Assembly: GCA_038380435.1 (NCBI GenBank)
Contig: JAWZYU010000013.1
Location: 7,701,901 to 7,765,900, forward strand
DNA: 64,000 bases
Direction: 5' to 3'
Origin: Ryuthela nishihirai
Lineage: Eukaryota > Arthropoda > Arachnida > Araneae > Heptathelidae
In this document: positions 55,213 to 64,000 of the stretch, piece by piece
Layout: each line of letters starts with the position of its first letter
Numbering within the stretch: the stretch's first letter is position 1
Made by a program: the position numbers and the translations under genes
The notes under the pieces: generated by a model
What the model was told of the DNA's origin: nothing
Seen by the model: the letters and a program-made list of their open reading frames with translations, nothing else
Databases searched by the model: none

Positions 55213-57375
55213 GGAAATAATCCGCAGCGCCTTAACAACTATATACATTTAGAAGTTAAATTAAACACTTGTTGGGTTGGGTTGTTTACCTCTGAGCGGC
55301 ACTTTTTTGCACACCATGGGCTAAATGGCCAGGTCACATGGACCCCGAAGGCTCAGAGAAGGTTGGGGGAGGGGACCCACTGGAACAGCTGTTGGGAGAC
55401 AGATGGTAGCCTCCCGTCAAGGCCATCCAGCGTGTTCTTTAACGTGCACTGGGTATGGCTCTCCCGCACACGGGGCCATGGCTTAACGTCCCATCCGACG
55501 GACGACGGCCTTTCCAAGCACATCGGTGTCCCCTACTGACCGTGGGCAGGGCGGGGAATCTTGCGGAGATAAATCTCAACGCTGACCCAGCTGGGACTCG
55601 AACCTGGGAACTACAGATTACGAGCCTGGCGCGCTACCGACTGAGCCACCCCCGCCCCAAAAAATTAAACACATCTGGCTTAATTTTCCCTGTTACAATA
55701 AATCAAATATGTAAATTCGAAAAAATGAACAATATGTCTATTAATGTTTTTGGATATGAGAAAGAGATGTTCCCACTCTACATCACACCATTCAGATTTA
55801 AAGCGCATACAAATCTCCTGTTATCGGATGATGAAAAGCAGCATTATTGCGCCATTAAAAATATGAGTAGACTTCTCAGTCCTCTCACTAAACATAAATG
55901 TCAGGCTTTCTATTGTGATTACTGCCTTCACCGTTACAAAAATGACTCACTCTTGAAGGATCATATCCCCTATTGTCAAGAACATGGACCCCAGAGAGTA
56001 GAATTTCCAACTGAAGAAGAAAAATGGCTGAAATTCACAAATTTCAAGTTTCAGCAGCCCGTTCCATACGTGATTTATGCCGACTTTGAATCATTCCTAG
56101 TGAAAGTGGACACTTGTATGCCTAACCCTGAAAAATCTGACACCACTATCAAGGCAAATCATGAACCCTGTGGATTTGCATATCTTGTTGTTGGACCTGA
56201 TGGCTGCAGCTATAAGCCTCCAGTAGTTTATAGAGGTCCTAATGCAGTAAAAGAATTTTTAGAACGTTTGCTTAAAGAAGAAGAAAACATCAAAAATTTA
56301 CTGTCGATGATAAAGCCAATGCAACTCTCGAATCATGAAGAGAAACTGTTTCACAGCGCTACTGACTGTCATATTTGTAAGCGTGCCCTAGGAGCAGATC
56401 GTGTGAGAGATCACGATCATATAACAGGTAAATTCCGAGGAGCTGTCTATAATTCCTGTAATCTGAACTTTAAGTTAACCAATAGGATTCCAGTTATCTT
56501 TCACAACGTAAAGGGATATGACAGTCACCTTATTATGCAAGGAATCGGCAGAATCAAAAATAAGAAGATTAATTGCATTCCCAATAACATGGAAACATAT
56601 ACAGCCTTCTCCCTGGGGGGCATTACATTTTATAGACTCCTATCAGTTTTTAAGCACATCTCTTGAGAAGCTAGTAAATAATTTATCACCAGATGAGTTC
56701 CATATTTTAAAGGACCACGTTGAACCCGAAAGGCTATATCTGGTTCTGAGAAAAGGAGTTTATCCCTATGATTATATCGACAACAGTGAAAAGTTTGAAG
56801 AAACAGTATTACCACCACGTGAAGCATTTTACAACCAACTCACATTAGAAGCGCTAGGGGAAGAAGACTACATCCATGCAATAAGTGTGGAATACATTCA
56901 ACAAAAAAAATCTAGGCCAGTATCATGACTTGTACCTGAAGACTGACGTGCTCCGCTTAGCTGATGTTTTCGAAAGTTTCAGAAAACTATGCATAAGATA
57001 CTATGAAATCGATCCCTGTCATGTTTACACAGCTTCTGGAATTAGCCTGGCAAGCATGCTTAAAAATGACAAATGTAAATCTTGAGTTGATAACTGACCC
57101 TACAATGTACCTTTTCCTGGAAAAAGACATATGAGGAGGAATTTCTGTGATATGCAATCGTTTTAGTACTGCAAACAACAAGTATTTGGACACCTATGAA
57201 CCTCAGTTACCCTGTAAATACATTATGTACTATGATGCCAACAAACTTTATGGATGGGCAATGTCTCCCTCAAAGCAATTTTCGATGGCTTAATAAAGAA
57301 GAAATAGCTGATCTACATATTACAGCAGTTGCTGATGATTCGAATAAAGGGTACATATTGGAAGTTGATTTTGAT
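55213..57375 (+). pseudogene. Maverick/Polinton DNA polymerase B fragment
   Basis: Protein-primed family B polymerase of a Maverick/Polinton element. Before the SINE-A: NNPQRLNNYIHLEVKLNTSG. After it: INVFGYEKEMFPLYIT near 55745; a Cys/His cluster (CQAFYCDYCLHRY) near 55905; Exo I VIYADFESF near 56070; an endonuclease-VII-like insert (CHICKRALG, then RVRDHDHITGKFRGAVYN) near 56370; Exo II FHNVKGYDSHL near 56500; DSYQFLSTSLEKLV near 56645; Exo III YHDLYLKTDVLRLADVFE near 56920; and motif A IMYYDANKLYGWAMS near 57225. It ends at LEVDFDV, where a tandem array takes over, so the B and C polymerase motifs are absent. Frameshifts occur near 56635, 56900 and 57075, and a stop at 57132. Confidence 0.92.
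55269..55661 (-). mobile_element. SINE-A in Polinton polymerase
   Basis: Full-length minus-strand SINE-A with a perfect 11-bp duplication, aaattaaacac, at 55258-55268 and 55662-55672. Its tail shows repeated aaccc units. It happens to be open in the polymerase frame, so a conceptual ORF starts inside it; this is not evidence for a fusion protein. Confidence 0.95.
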
Positions 57376-59655
57376 GTGAACTGGCATTGTCCGTGATCCC
57401 TTAGCGACTCCCCAAGAGATTCCCTTTTGATTGGGGTTGCCTCTTCTGTCTTGTTCTTTCTTTACACAGACTGCTAACGTGGATGTGAACTGGCATTGTC
57501 CGTGATCCCTTAGCGACTCCATAAGAGATTCCCTTTTGATTGGGGTTGCCTTATCTGTCTTGTTCTTTCTTTACACAGACTGCTAAGGTGGATGTGAACT
57601 GGCATTGTCCGTGATCCCTTAGCGACTCTACAAGAGATTCCCTTTTGATTGGGGTTGCCTTATCTGTCTTGTTCTTTCTTTACCCAGACTGCTAAGGTGG
57701 ATGTGAACTGGCATTGTCCGTGATCCCTTAGCGACTCCCCAAGAGATTCCCTTTTGATTGGGGTTGCCTTATCTGTCTTGTTCTTTCTTTACACAGACTG
57801 CTAAGGTGGATGTGAACTGGCATTGTCCGTGATCCCTTAGCGACTCCCCAAGAGATTCCCTTTTGATTGGGGTTGCCTTATCTGTCTTGTTCTTTCTTTA
57901 CACAGACTGCTAAGGTGGATGCGAACTGGCATTGTCCGTGATCCCTTAGCGACTCCCCAAGAGATTCCCTTTTGATTGGGGTTGCCTTATCTGTCTTGTT
58001 CTTTCTTTACCCAGACTGCTAAGGTGGATGTGAACTGGCATTGTCCGTGATCCCTTAGCGACTCCCAAAGAGATTCCCTTTTGATTGGGGTTGCCTTATC
58101 TGTCTTGTTCTTTCTTTACCCAGACTGCTAAGGTGGATGTGAATTGGCATTGTCCGTGATCCCTCGGTGACTCCAGAAAGAGATTCCCTTTTGATTGGGG
58201 TTGCCTTATCTGTTTTGTTCTTTCTTTACCCAGACTGCTAAGGTGGATGTGAACTGGCATTGTCCGTTATCCCTTAGCGACTGCCCAAGAGATTCCCTTT
58301 TGATTGGGGTTGCCTTATCTGTCTTGTTCTTTCTTTACACAGACTGCTAAGGTGGATGCGAACTGGCATTGTCCGTGATCCCTTAGCGACTCCCCAAGAG
58401 ATTCCCTTTCGATTGGGGTTGCCTTATCTGTCTTGTTCTTTCTTTACCCAGACTGCTAAGGTGGATGTGAACTGGCATTGTCCGTGATCCCTTAGCGACT
58501 CCCAAAGAGATTCCCTTTTGATTGGGGTTGCCTTATCTGTCTTGTTCTTTCTTTACCCAGACTGCTAAGGTGGATGTGAATTGGCATTGTCCGTGATCCC
58601 TCGGTGACTCCAGAAAGAGATTCCCTTTTGATTGGGGTTGCCTTATCTGTTTTGTTCTTTCTTTACCCAGACTGCTAAGGTGGATGTGAACTGGCATTGT
58701 CCGTTATCCCTTAGCGACTGCCCAAGAGATTCCCTTTTGATTGGGGTTGCCGTATCTGTCTTGTTCTTTCTTTACACAGACTGCTAAGGTGGATGCGAAC
58801 TGGCATTGTCCGTGATCCCTTAGCGACTCCCAAAGAGATTCCCTTTTGATTGGGGTTGCCTTATCTGTCTTGTTCTTTCTTTACACAGACTGCTAAGGTG
58901 GATGTGAACTAGCATTGTCCGTGATCCCTCGGTGACTCCAGAAAGAGATTCCCTTTTGATTGGGGTTGCCTTATCTGTCATGTTCTTTCTTTACACAGAC
59001 TGCTAAATTGGATGTGAACTGGCATTGTCCGTGATCCCTCGGTGACTCCAGAAAGAGATTCCCTTTTGATTGGGGTTGCCTTATCTGTTTTGTTCTTTCT
59101 TTACCCAGACTGCTAAGGTGGATGTGAACTGGCATTGTCCGTGATCCCTTAGCGACTCCCCAAGAGATTCTCTTTTGATTGGGGTTGCCTTATCTGTCTT
59201 GTTCTTTCTTTACACAGACTGCTAAGGTGGATATGAATTGGCATTGTCCGTGATCCCTTAACGACTCCCAAAGAGATTCCCTTTTGATTGGGGTTGCCTT
59301 ATCTGTCTTGTTCTTTCTTTACCCAGACTGCTAAGGTGGATGTGAACTGGCATTGTCCGTGATCCCTCGGTGACTCCAGAAAGAGATTCCCTTTTGATTA
59401 TGGTTGCCTTATCTGTTTTGTTCTTTCTTTACCCAGATTGCTAAGGTGGATGTGAACTGGCATTATCAGTGATCCCTTAGCGACTCCCCAAGAGATTCCC
59501 TTTTGATTGGGGTTGCCTTATCTGTCATGTTCTTTCTTTACCCAGACTGCTAAGGTGGATGTGAACTGGCATTGTCCGTGATCCCTTAGCGACTCCCCAA
59601 GAGATTCTCTTTTGATTGGGGTTGCCTTATCTGTCTTGTTCTTTCTTTACCCAAG
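57373..59655 (+). repeat. 109-bp tandem array, ~21 copies
   Basis: About 2.28 kb of a 109-bp unit beginning gatgtgaactggcattgtcc and ending ttctttctttacacag actgctaaggtg. The first unit overlaps the last codons of the Polinton polymerase piece through the shared gatgtgaac. A four-unit pattern (436-437 bp) is duplicated: the variant gaattggcattgtcc with ctcggtgactccagaaag recurs at 58140 and 58576, and gcgaactggcattg recurs near 57920, 58358 and 58795. No coding content was recognised. Confidence 0.97.
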
Positions 59656-59769
59656 ACTCCTTGCTAATCGTTCAAAGACACAAAGCAATTCTTCAAATTT
59701 CTAGCCCTCCCCCTTGGTACTCCCTATCGGAAAAAACGGAACCTCAAGTATGCGATTTTCAAACAGTTT

Positions 59770-59887
59770 GGTCCGTGGCCGAGTGGTTAGCACGCTTGTC
59801 TACTGATCTACGAGACCTGGGTTCGAGCCCCGGATAAGGCATGGTGTTGTTTATTCTACTGAGGTCCTGCCATCGTCTCAGACCTTC
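59770..59887 (+). mobile_element. SINE-B, cut by RTE copy F
   Basis: The first ~118 bp of a SINE-B (tggccgagtggttagcacgc to tctcagaccttctc). The rest is missing where the tail of RTE copy F begins, and no second half is found beyond copy F, so the SINE was truncated or partly lost. Confidence 0.88.
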
Positions 59888-59931
59888 TCATCATTATCAT
59901 CATCCTCAAGCAGCCATGGGCTACGGAAGTC

Positions 59932-60663
59932 CAACCAGACCGTGCAATTTAGTTCTCTAAGCAAGTCTATCCTGAGCTACATCTACTGCATCTGGCCACT
60001 GCACACCAATTCTAACAAGGTCCTGTTTGACATTGTCTGCCCACCGCATCCTAGGTCTCCCCTTCTTTTTGAGCCTTTAGGCACACTGTTCATAACCCTA
60101 TTCGCCAATCTCTAGTTATTCATACGGGCAACATGGCCACACCAACGGAGTCTCTCTCTGCACAATATGCTGCTTAAAGGAGGTTGCAAACTCCTTCGCC
60201 TAATCTCATCATTAGTTACAAAGTTGAACCACCTAATGCCCAAAATACTGCGTAAGCATCTGGAATCAAAAGCATCTAGTTTCCTGTTATCTTGTTTACA
60301 AAATTGTCCAAGTTTCACTACCATAACTAACCCTAGAAAATACCAAACTATTATACAGTATAATTTTTGTCTTTAGGTGTACGCCTATTTCTCCACACTC
60401 TCCATAGGTTCTTAAAAGTCCCGGCAGCAATCCCTATTCGTCTGTTAATCTCTTGCCGCACATCACGATTATCTGTTACATAGCTCCCAAGATAATTAAA
60501 CTGTGACACCTGCTCAAGACTGCAACCATTCAGATTAACTGAATCACAGCCTGCCTGACCAATTTTAATCACTTTAGTTTTCTCTGTTTATAACCAAACC
60601 TACTCTACTACCAGTCTCATCAACAGCTCGAATGAAAGAGTTCATCTCATCAACATCATTTGC
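59932..60663 (-). pseudogene. RTE RT C-terminal part, broken (copy F)
   Basis: Continuation of the RT after the nonsense codon at 60664: ANDVDEMNSF, then a frame break at 60587-60590 (two bases missing in the tctctctg run), then MIKIGQAGCDSVNLNG to WRVWRNRRTP, another break near 60375, and CKQDNRKLDAFDSRCL to ERLRWCGHVARMNN. A further stop at 60112 precedes the last segment. Confidence 0.85.
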
Positions 60664-62306
60664 CTAAAGGGCTAAATCATCAGCATAGTCTAAATCAGAA
60701 ATTTTCGTATCTCCAGCCCATTTAAGGCCAAAATCTTTCCCTTGAAGTGAATTTCGCATAACATAATCAATAACCAAGCTAAAGAGAAAAGGAGACAAAA
60801 TGCACCCTTGTCGAACACCAGAAGTAATGCTAAACCAATTGCTACAAGCCTTACCAACTCTCACACACGACTCAGTGTTATCATAGAGAGCTTTCATTAG
60901 GTTAACTAACTTGTCTGGTATACCATATGATTTCACAATCAACCACAAATTATGACGATCAACAGAGTCGAAAGCCTTTTTGAAATCAACAAAGCTAGCA
61001 ACCAAAGGTTTCTGAAACTCTAAACATTTCTCAAGAATCTGCCTAAGTGAAAATATCTGATCCACACATCCCCTACCACTTCTGAATCCACATTGCTCAT
61101 CACGCAATTGACTGTCAACCAGATTCTTAATTCTATTAAGCACAATCATGGAAAGAACTTTACCTGGAACAGAGAGTAGTCTGATACCCCTATAGTTATC
61201 ACAAGAACTGCGATCACCTTTTTTGAAAATAGGGATAACAATAGCTCTGGTAAAATCCTTAGGAACCATGCCTTTATCATAAAAGATATTCAAAATTTCT
61301 ATCATCCAAGTAGTAATAGAAATATTCCCAGTACTAAGCATTTCCGTTGTAATTTCATCTACCCCTGGGGATTTTTGTAGTTTATGTTTAGAAATAGCCA
61401 AAATAACTTCAGATTGTGTTATAGGGTCAACATTAAAGCTACCAATGCATCTATCATCATTGCAAACAATGGGAGTAGAACTAACTAAGTTGTTTAGAAC
61501 ATCACTGAAATGCTCAGCCCACCTAGCCATGACAGAATCCTCCCCTTCTATAAACTTACCTTGTTTATCCCTCAATCCTTGTATGCCTGTCCGTTTTCTA
61601 CCACACAAAACATTAACTATGTGGTACAGCTCTCTGCTGTTGTGTTGTCTAACTGCTTCCTCGGCTTTGTCAGCCAAACCATCAAGCCAAAGATTCTTAT
61701 CAGCAGCTAACTGATCTTTTACACGTTTATTAAGTTCTCTGTAATGCTTTCTATTAGTACTAGTAGGGTATTGATTAAGGACATTCCTGCAGTTCTTTCT
61801 TTCCGAAATAAGCTCAAGTGCCTTATCACTCAGATAATTCTGTCTCTTCTGCTCCTTTTTTCCTAAAAGAGTACTGTTAGTGTCCAAAAAAGCCTGTTTA
61901 ATATGATCCCATTCTTCCTCAACTTCAGTAGTAAGCATACCATGACTGTCATAATGACTAAATAACCTATCATGGTAAGCTTTGGCTATAACTGGGTCTT
62001 TTAGAGCTTCAGTATTAAAAGCAAATTTTTTAACCCTAGCACAACACTTTTTAAGTTTAAGTTGCAAGACACTTTTAACAAGGTAATGGTCAGATCCAAT
62101 TTCAGCTCCCCTATATGCCCTGGTATTTCTAACAGAACTAGCCCATTTGCTGTTAATTAATATATAATCAATCACATTCTTATGCAGCCCATCAGGTGTA
62201 ACCCATGTGTATTTATGTATGTCTCGGTGTTTGTAATAAGTGTTAGTTATTCTGAAACCATTGAGTTTACTTACGTGTAGGAGACGATGCCCACTGCCAT
62301 TGCATC
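60664..62306 (-). pseudogene. RTE endonuclease C-terminus to RT catalytic box (copy F)
   Basis: 547 codons open from CNGSGHRLLHVSKLNGFRI to LDYADDLAL. It holds the endonuclease SDH block (EIGSDHYLVKSVLQ), the linker (YLSDKALELISERKNCRN, VMARWAEHFSDVL), FRSGRGCVDQIFSL, motif A (VASFVDFKKAFDSVDRHN), motif B (ITSGVRQGCILSPFLFSL) and the catalytic YADD. It ends at a TAG where sister copies have TTG (LALLAND), a single-base nonsense change. The conceptual start at 62310 is not the real start; a five-base insertion at about 62310 separates it from the upstream endonuclease frame. Confidence 0.92.
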
Positions 62307-62933
62307 TCATCTACCAATACCAAAAGGGCCTATCACCCCTCCCCAAAGGTCAGAGTTAGTACCAACTTTGGCATTGAAGTCACCAAGAACAAGGGTAATA
62401 TCTCCTTTCTTGACAGAATTCAAAATATCCTGAAGTTGTTCATAAAACCTATCCTTCTCATCCTCATCGGCATACTCAGTGGGGGCATAACAGCAGATAA
62501 CATTCAGGTCTTTAACGCTTGTCTGAAATTTCGCTGTAAGAAACCTTTCATTAATGCACTGATATCCTAGAAGAGCATCACTAGCGTGTCTGCTGAGAAG
62601 CACACCCACGCCTTGGTGATGCTTATTGTCGTCCCTCCCTGAAAAGAGAAATTTAAGATTATTTTTAAGAATCTGACCTTTATCTGTCCATCTGGTACCT
62701 TGCAAACCAAGAATATCTAAATTATAATGGTGGAATTCTTGTGTGAGGACATCAAGAGAAAAAGCTCTGTGCAGAATCCTCACATTCCAACTACCTATGG
62801 AGAGAAAATGGTTAGTGGTATGTTTAAAGAAACTATGTTTATTGAGAGTGGGAATGCCGACAATATCAAACAGCCCCCTAATCGCAGACATGGGGCAAAG
62901 ACCCGTTCCCCCACCACTAAAGGCTGAAGCCAT
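62307..62933 (-). pseudogene. RTE endonuclease N-terminal part (copy F)
   Basis: Starts MASAFSGGGTGLCPMSAIRG, preceded in frame by a TAG. Motifs are GSWNVRILHRAF (Asn), LGLQGTRWTDKG (Gly at the catalytic Glu position), LNVICCYAPTEYADEDEKD and LGDFNAKVGTNSDLWGG (Asp/Asn). It ends at FGIGR and a stop because of a five-base insertion relative to GIGSCNGNG in the other copies. The same Glu-to-Gly state occurs in copy E but not in copy D. Confidence 0.9.
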
Positions 62934-63260
62934 CTACACTGGAAGACTTCCTCCAATGTAGAATTTGACGATGCCAATAGAAGCAAAGAGTTCAGGTGCC
63001 TGCGATGACCTCTGCTCAGGATTATCCACCAGCTGATAAACATATCCTGTGAATCTATTCACTTGGGGCTGTCAACCCACAAACAAATAGAAAACACAGT
63101 GGAAGATTTTCCCTCCAGAGAAGCCCACCAGTGCAGCAAAATCAGAATCCATAATCAAGCTCAGAGCCATATATCTGTCCACTGCATTGGGTTTATATGG
63201 TCAGAGTCAGGACCCTATGTGGTTGACCACTCCTCAGCAGGGTAAGTAGTAGGGCGCACT

Positions 63261-63400
63261 ATAGACCGACTCCGCCCACTTCCAGTCTGACGTCACAAAC
63301 CACGCACACTTCCGGTCTGACGTTGCAGGCCACGCCCACTTCCGGCCACCCCCTATGACGTCACAGACCACGCCCGCTATGACGTAACATGACGTAGTCC
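63261..63400 (+). repeat. ~30-bp GC-rich repeat with TGACGT sites
   Basis: Loose tandem units of the form cacttccggtctgacgt followed by ccacgccc. Five TGACGT hexamers occur in 108 bp (63288, 63318, 63356, 63380, 63390), two of them as full TGACGTCA palindromes (63288-63295 and 63356-63363). These resemble CRE/ATF-type sites; regulatory activity is only a possibility. Confidence 0.7.
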
Positions 63401-63465
63401 TTACACAATCATTACGTAACCGGCCACGCGCTCTTATTAATAATTAATCCCCCTTTCACCCCTTA

Positions 63466-63910
63466 CCCCCCCTCAGTGGCGCCATCTGTTGAGAGTGAGA
63501 AGTACTGTTTTCCCAAAAAAAACCTTATTTTCACTCTAATTTTTCATTTTCGGACCCCTCGGTCGACCTACCTATATTTTAAGCCCTCCCCCTTATTAAT
63601 AAAACCCCCTGGCGCCATCTGTTGATAGTGATAAGTACTATTTTCCCAAAAACCCTTATTTTAAGTCTAATTGCTCGTTTTCGGACCCCCCCAGTCGCCC
63701 CACCTCATATTTTAAGCCCTTCCCCTTATTAAAAACCCCCCTTGCGCCATCTGTTGACAGTGAGAAGTACTATTTTCGGAAAAACCCCTTATTTTAAGTC
63801 TAATTTCCGATTTTTCTTTATTTCAGACTCCCCAATGGTTGACCTATATTTTAAGCCCTTCCTCCTCTTTCAGACCTCCTGGTTGACCTATATTTTAAAC
63901 CCTACCTATA
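63466..63910 (+). repeat. 132-bp tandem repeat, ~3.3 copies
   Basis: Units start near 63478, 63610 and 63743 with gcgccatctgttga, followed by gtgagaagtactattttc, an attttaagtctaatt block, a cggacccc block and tatattttaagccct. The third unit decays into shorter pieces toward 63910. No gene was seen, and the last 90 bp of the window hold nothing recognised. Confidence 0.9.
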
Positions 63911-64000
63911 TTTCAAGGTCCCCTCCTTCACTCAGCTGATGCATGTCTCAGAATAATTGCATGGGTGGCAACCTCGCGCAGAAAGGGATGATGCAATCCT

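Larger units (their letters stand above)
59888..63244 (-). mobile_element. RTE-clade LINE, copy F (near full length)
   Basis: Minus-strand RTE copy with a short tail (tcatcattatcatcatc) and nearly complete 5' side. It stops at cagcagggta (63244), about 230 bp short of the 5' terminus of copy C. It contains the full endonuclease region that copies B and C lack, and belongs with copies D and E. Confidence 0.93.

Noticed and set aside
55455..55661. N-terminal extension of the Polinton polymerase (start at 55455)
   Set aside because: That stretch is the SINE-A insertion at 55269-55661, bounded by an 11-bp duplication. The polymerase frame continues upstream of the SINE.
57373..59655. CRISPR array
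   Set aside because: The whole 109-bp unit is repeated without unique spacers, the genome is eukaryotic, and there are no cas genes. The same applies to the 185-bp array.

Overview
The window looks like arthropod nuclear DNA, most likely chelicerate/spider-like, though that placement is an inference from the repeat types and not proven. No bacterial gene, operon, rRNA or functional tRNA gene was found, and no complete host protein-coding gene could be supported. The one plausible host-gene piece is a GC3-rich exon-like segment on the minus strand at 24393-24567. Nearly everything recognisable is transposable element or tandem repeat, often several layers deep.

Layout. 1-1945: 3' part of an RTE-clade LINE copy (A). 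2340-3345: decayed mariner. 3376-7000: unrecognised, with a ~100-bp direct repeat pair. 7000-12784: Jockey/CR1-like LINE (minus) carrying a mariner-type MITE, a SINE-B and a whole RTE copy (B). 12785-14468: SINE-B and a DD41D mariner with long inverted repeats. 14990-16031: ~20-bp minisatellite. 16252-17801: SINE-A and LINE remnants. 18325-21505: RTE copy C with a 22-bp target duplication. 21890-23068: hAT-type element. 23821-24209: SINE-A. 25010-25450: LINE 3' end leading straight into 31 tandem copies of a 185-bp satellite (25451-31187) made from that LINE's own coding sequence. 32612-32910: minisatellite with an ATCGAT core. 33936-34496: SINE-A containing a 338-bp hAT MITE. 35201-37187 and 37730-40564: RTE copies E and D, tail to tail. 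41549-47932: Ty3/gypsy LTR retrotransposon with two SINE insertions. 48240-52308: second Jockey/CR1-like LINE with four SINE insertions. 52513-53933: Tc1 element. 55213-57375: Maverick/Polinton DNA polymerase B fragment, cut off by a 109-bp tandem array (57373-59655). 59888-63244: RTE copy F. 63261-63910: TGACGT-rich and 132-bp tandem repeats.

How the parts interact. All element ORFs seen are broken by stops, frameshifts, deletions or later insertions, so none looks autonomous here. Two tRNA-headed SINE families recur: SINE-A (~390 bp, seven insertions, 8-15 bp target duplications) and SINE-B (~190 bp, eight copies). The last 30 nt of SINE-B align without gaps to the 3' end of the RTE LINE at 21-22 positions, which suggests that the RTE reverse transcriptase mobilises SINE-B. 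RTE copies B and C share one internal endonuclease deletion, so a defective lineage has itself been copied. The most striking structure is the LINE-derived satellite at 25451-31187, whose junction with its parent LINE is still readable.
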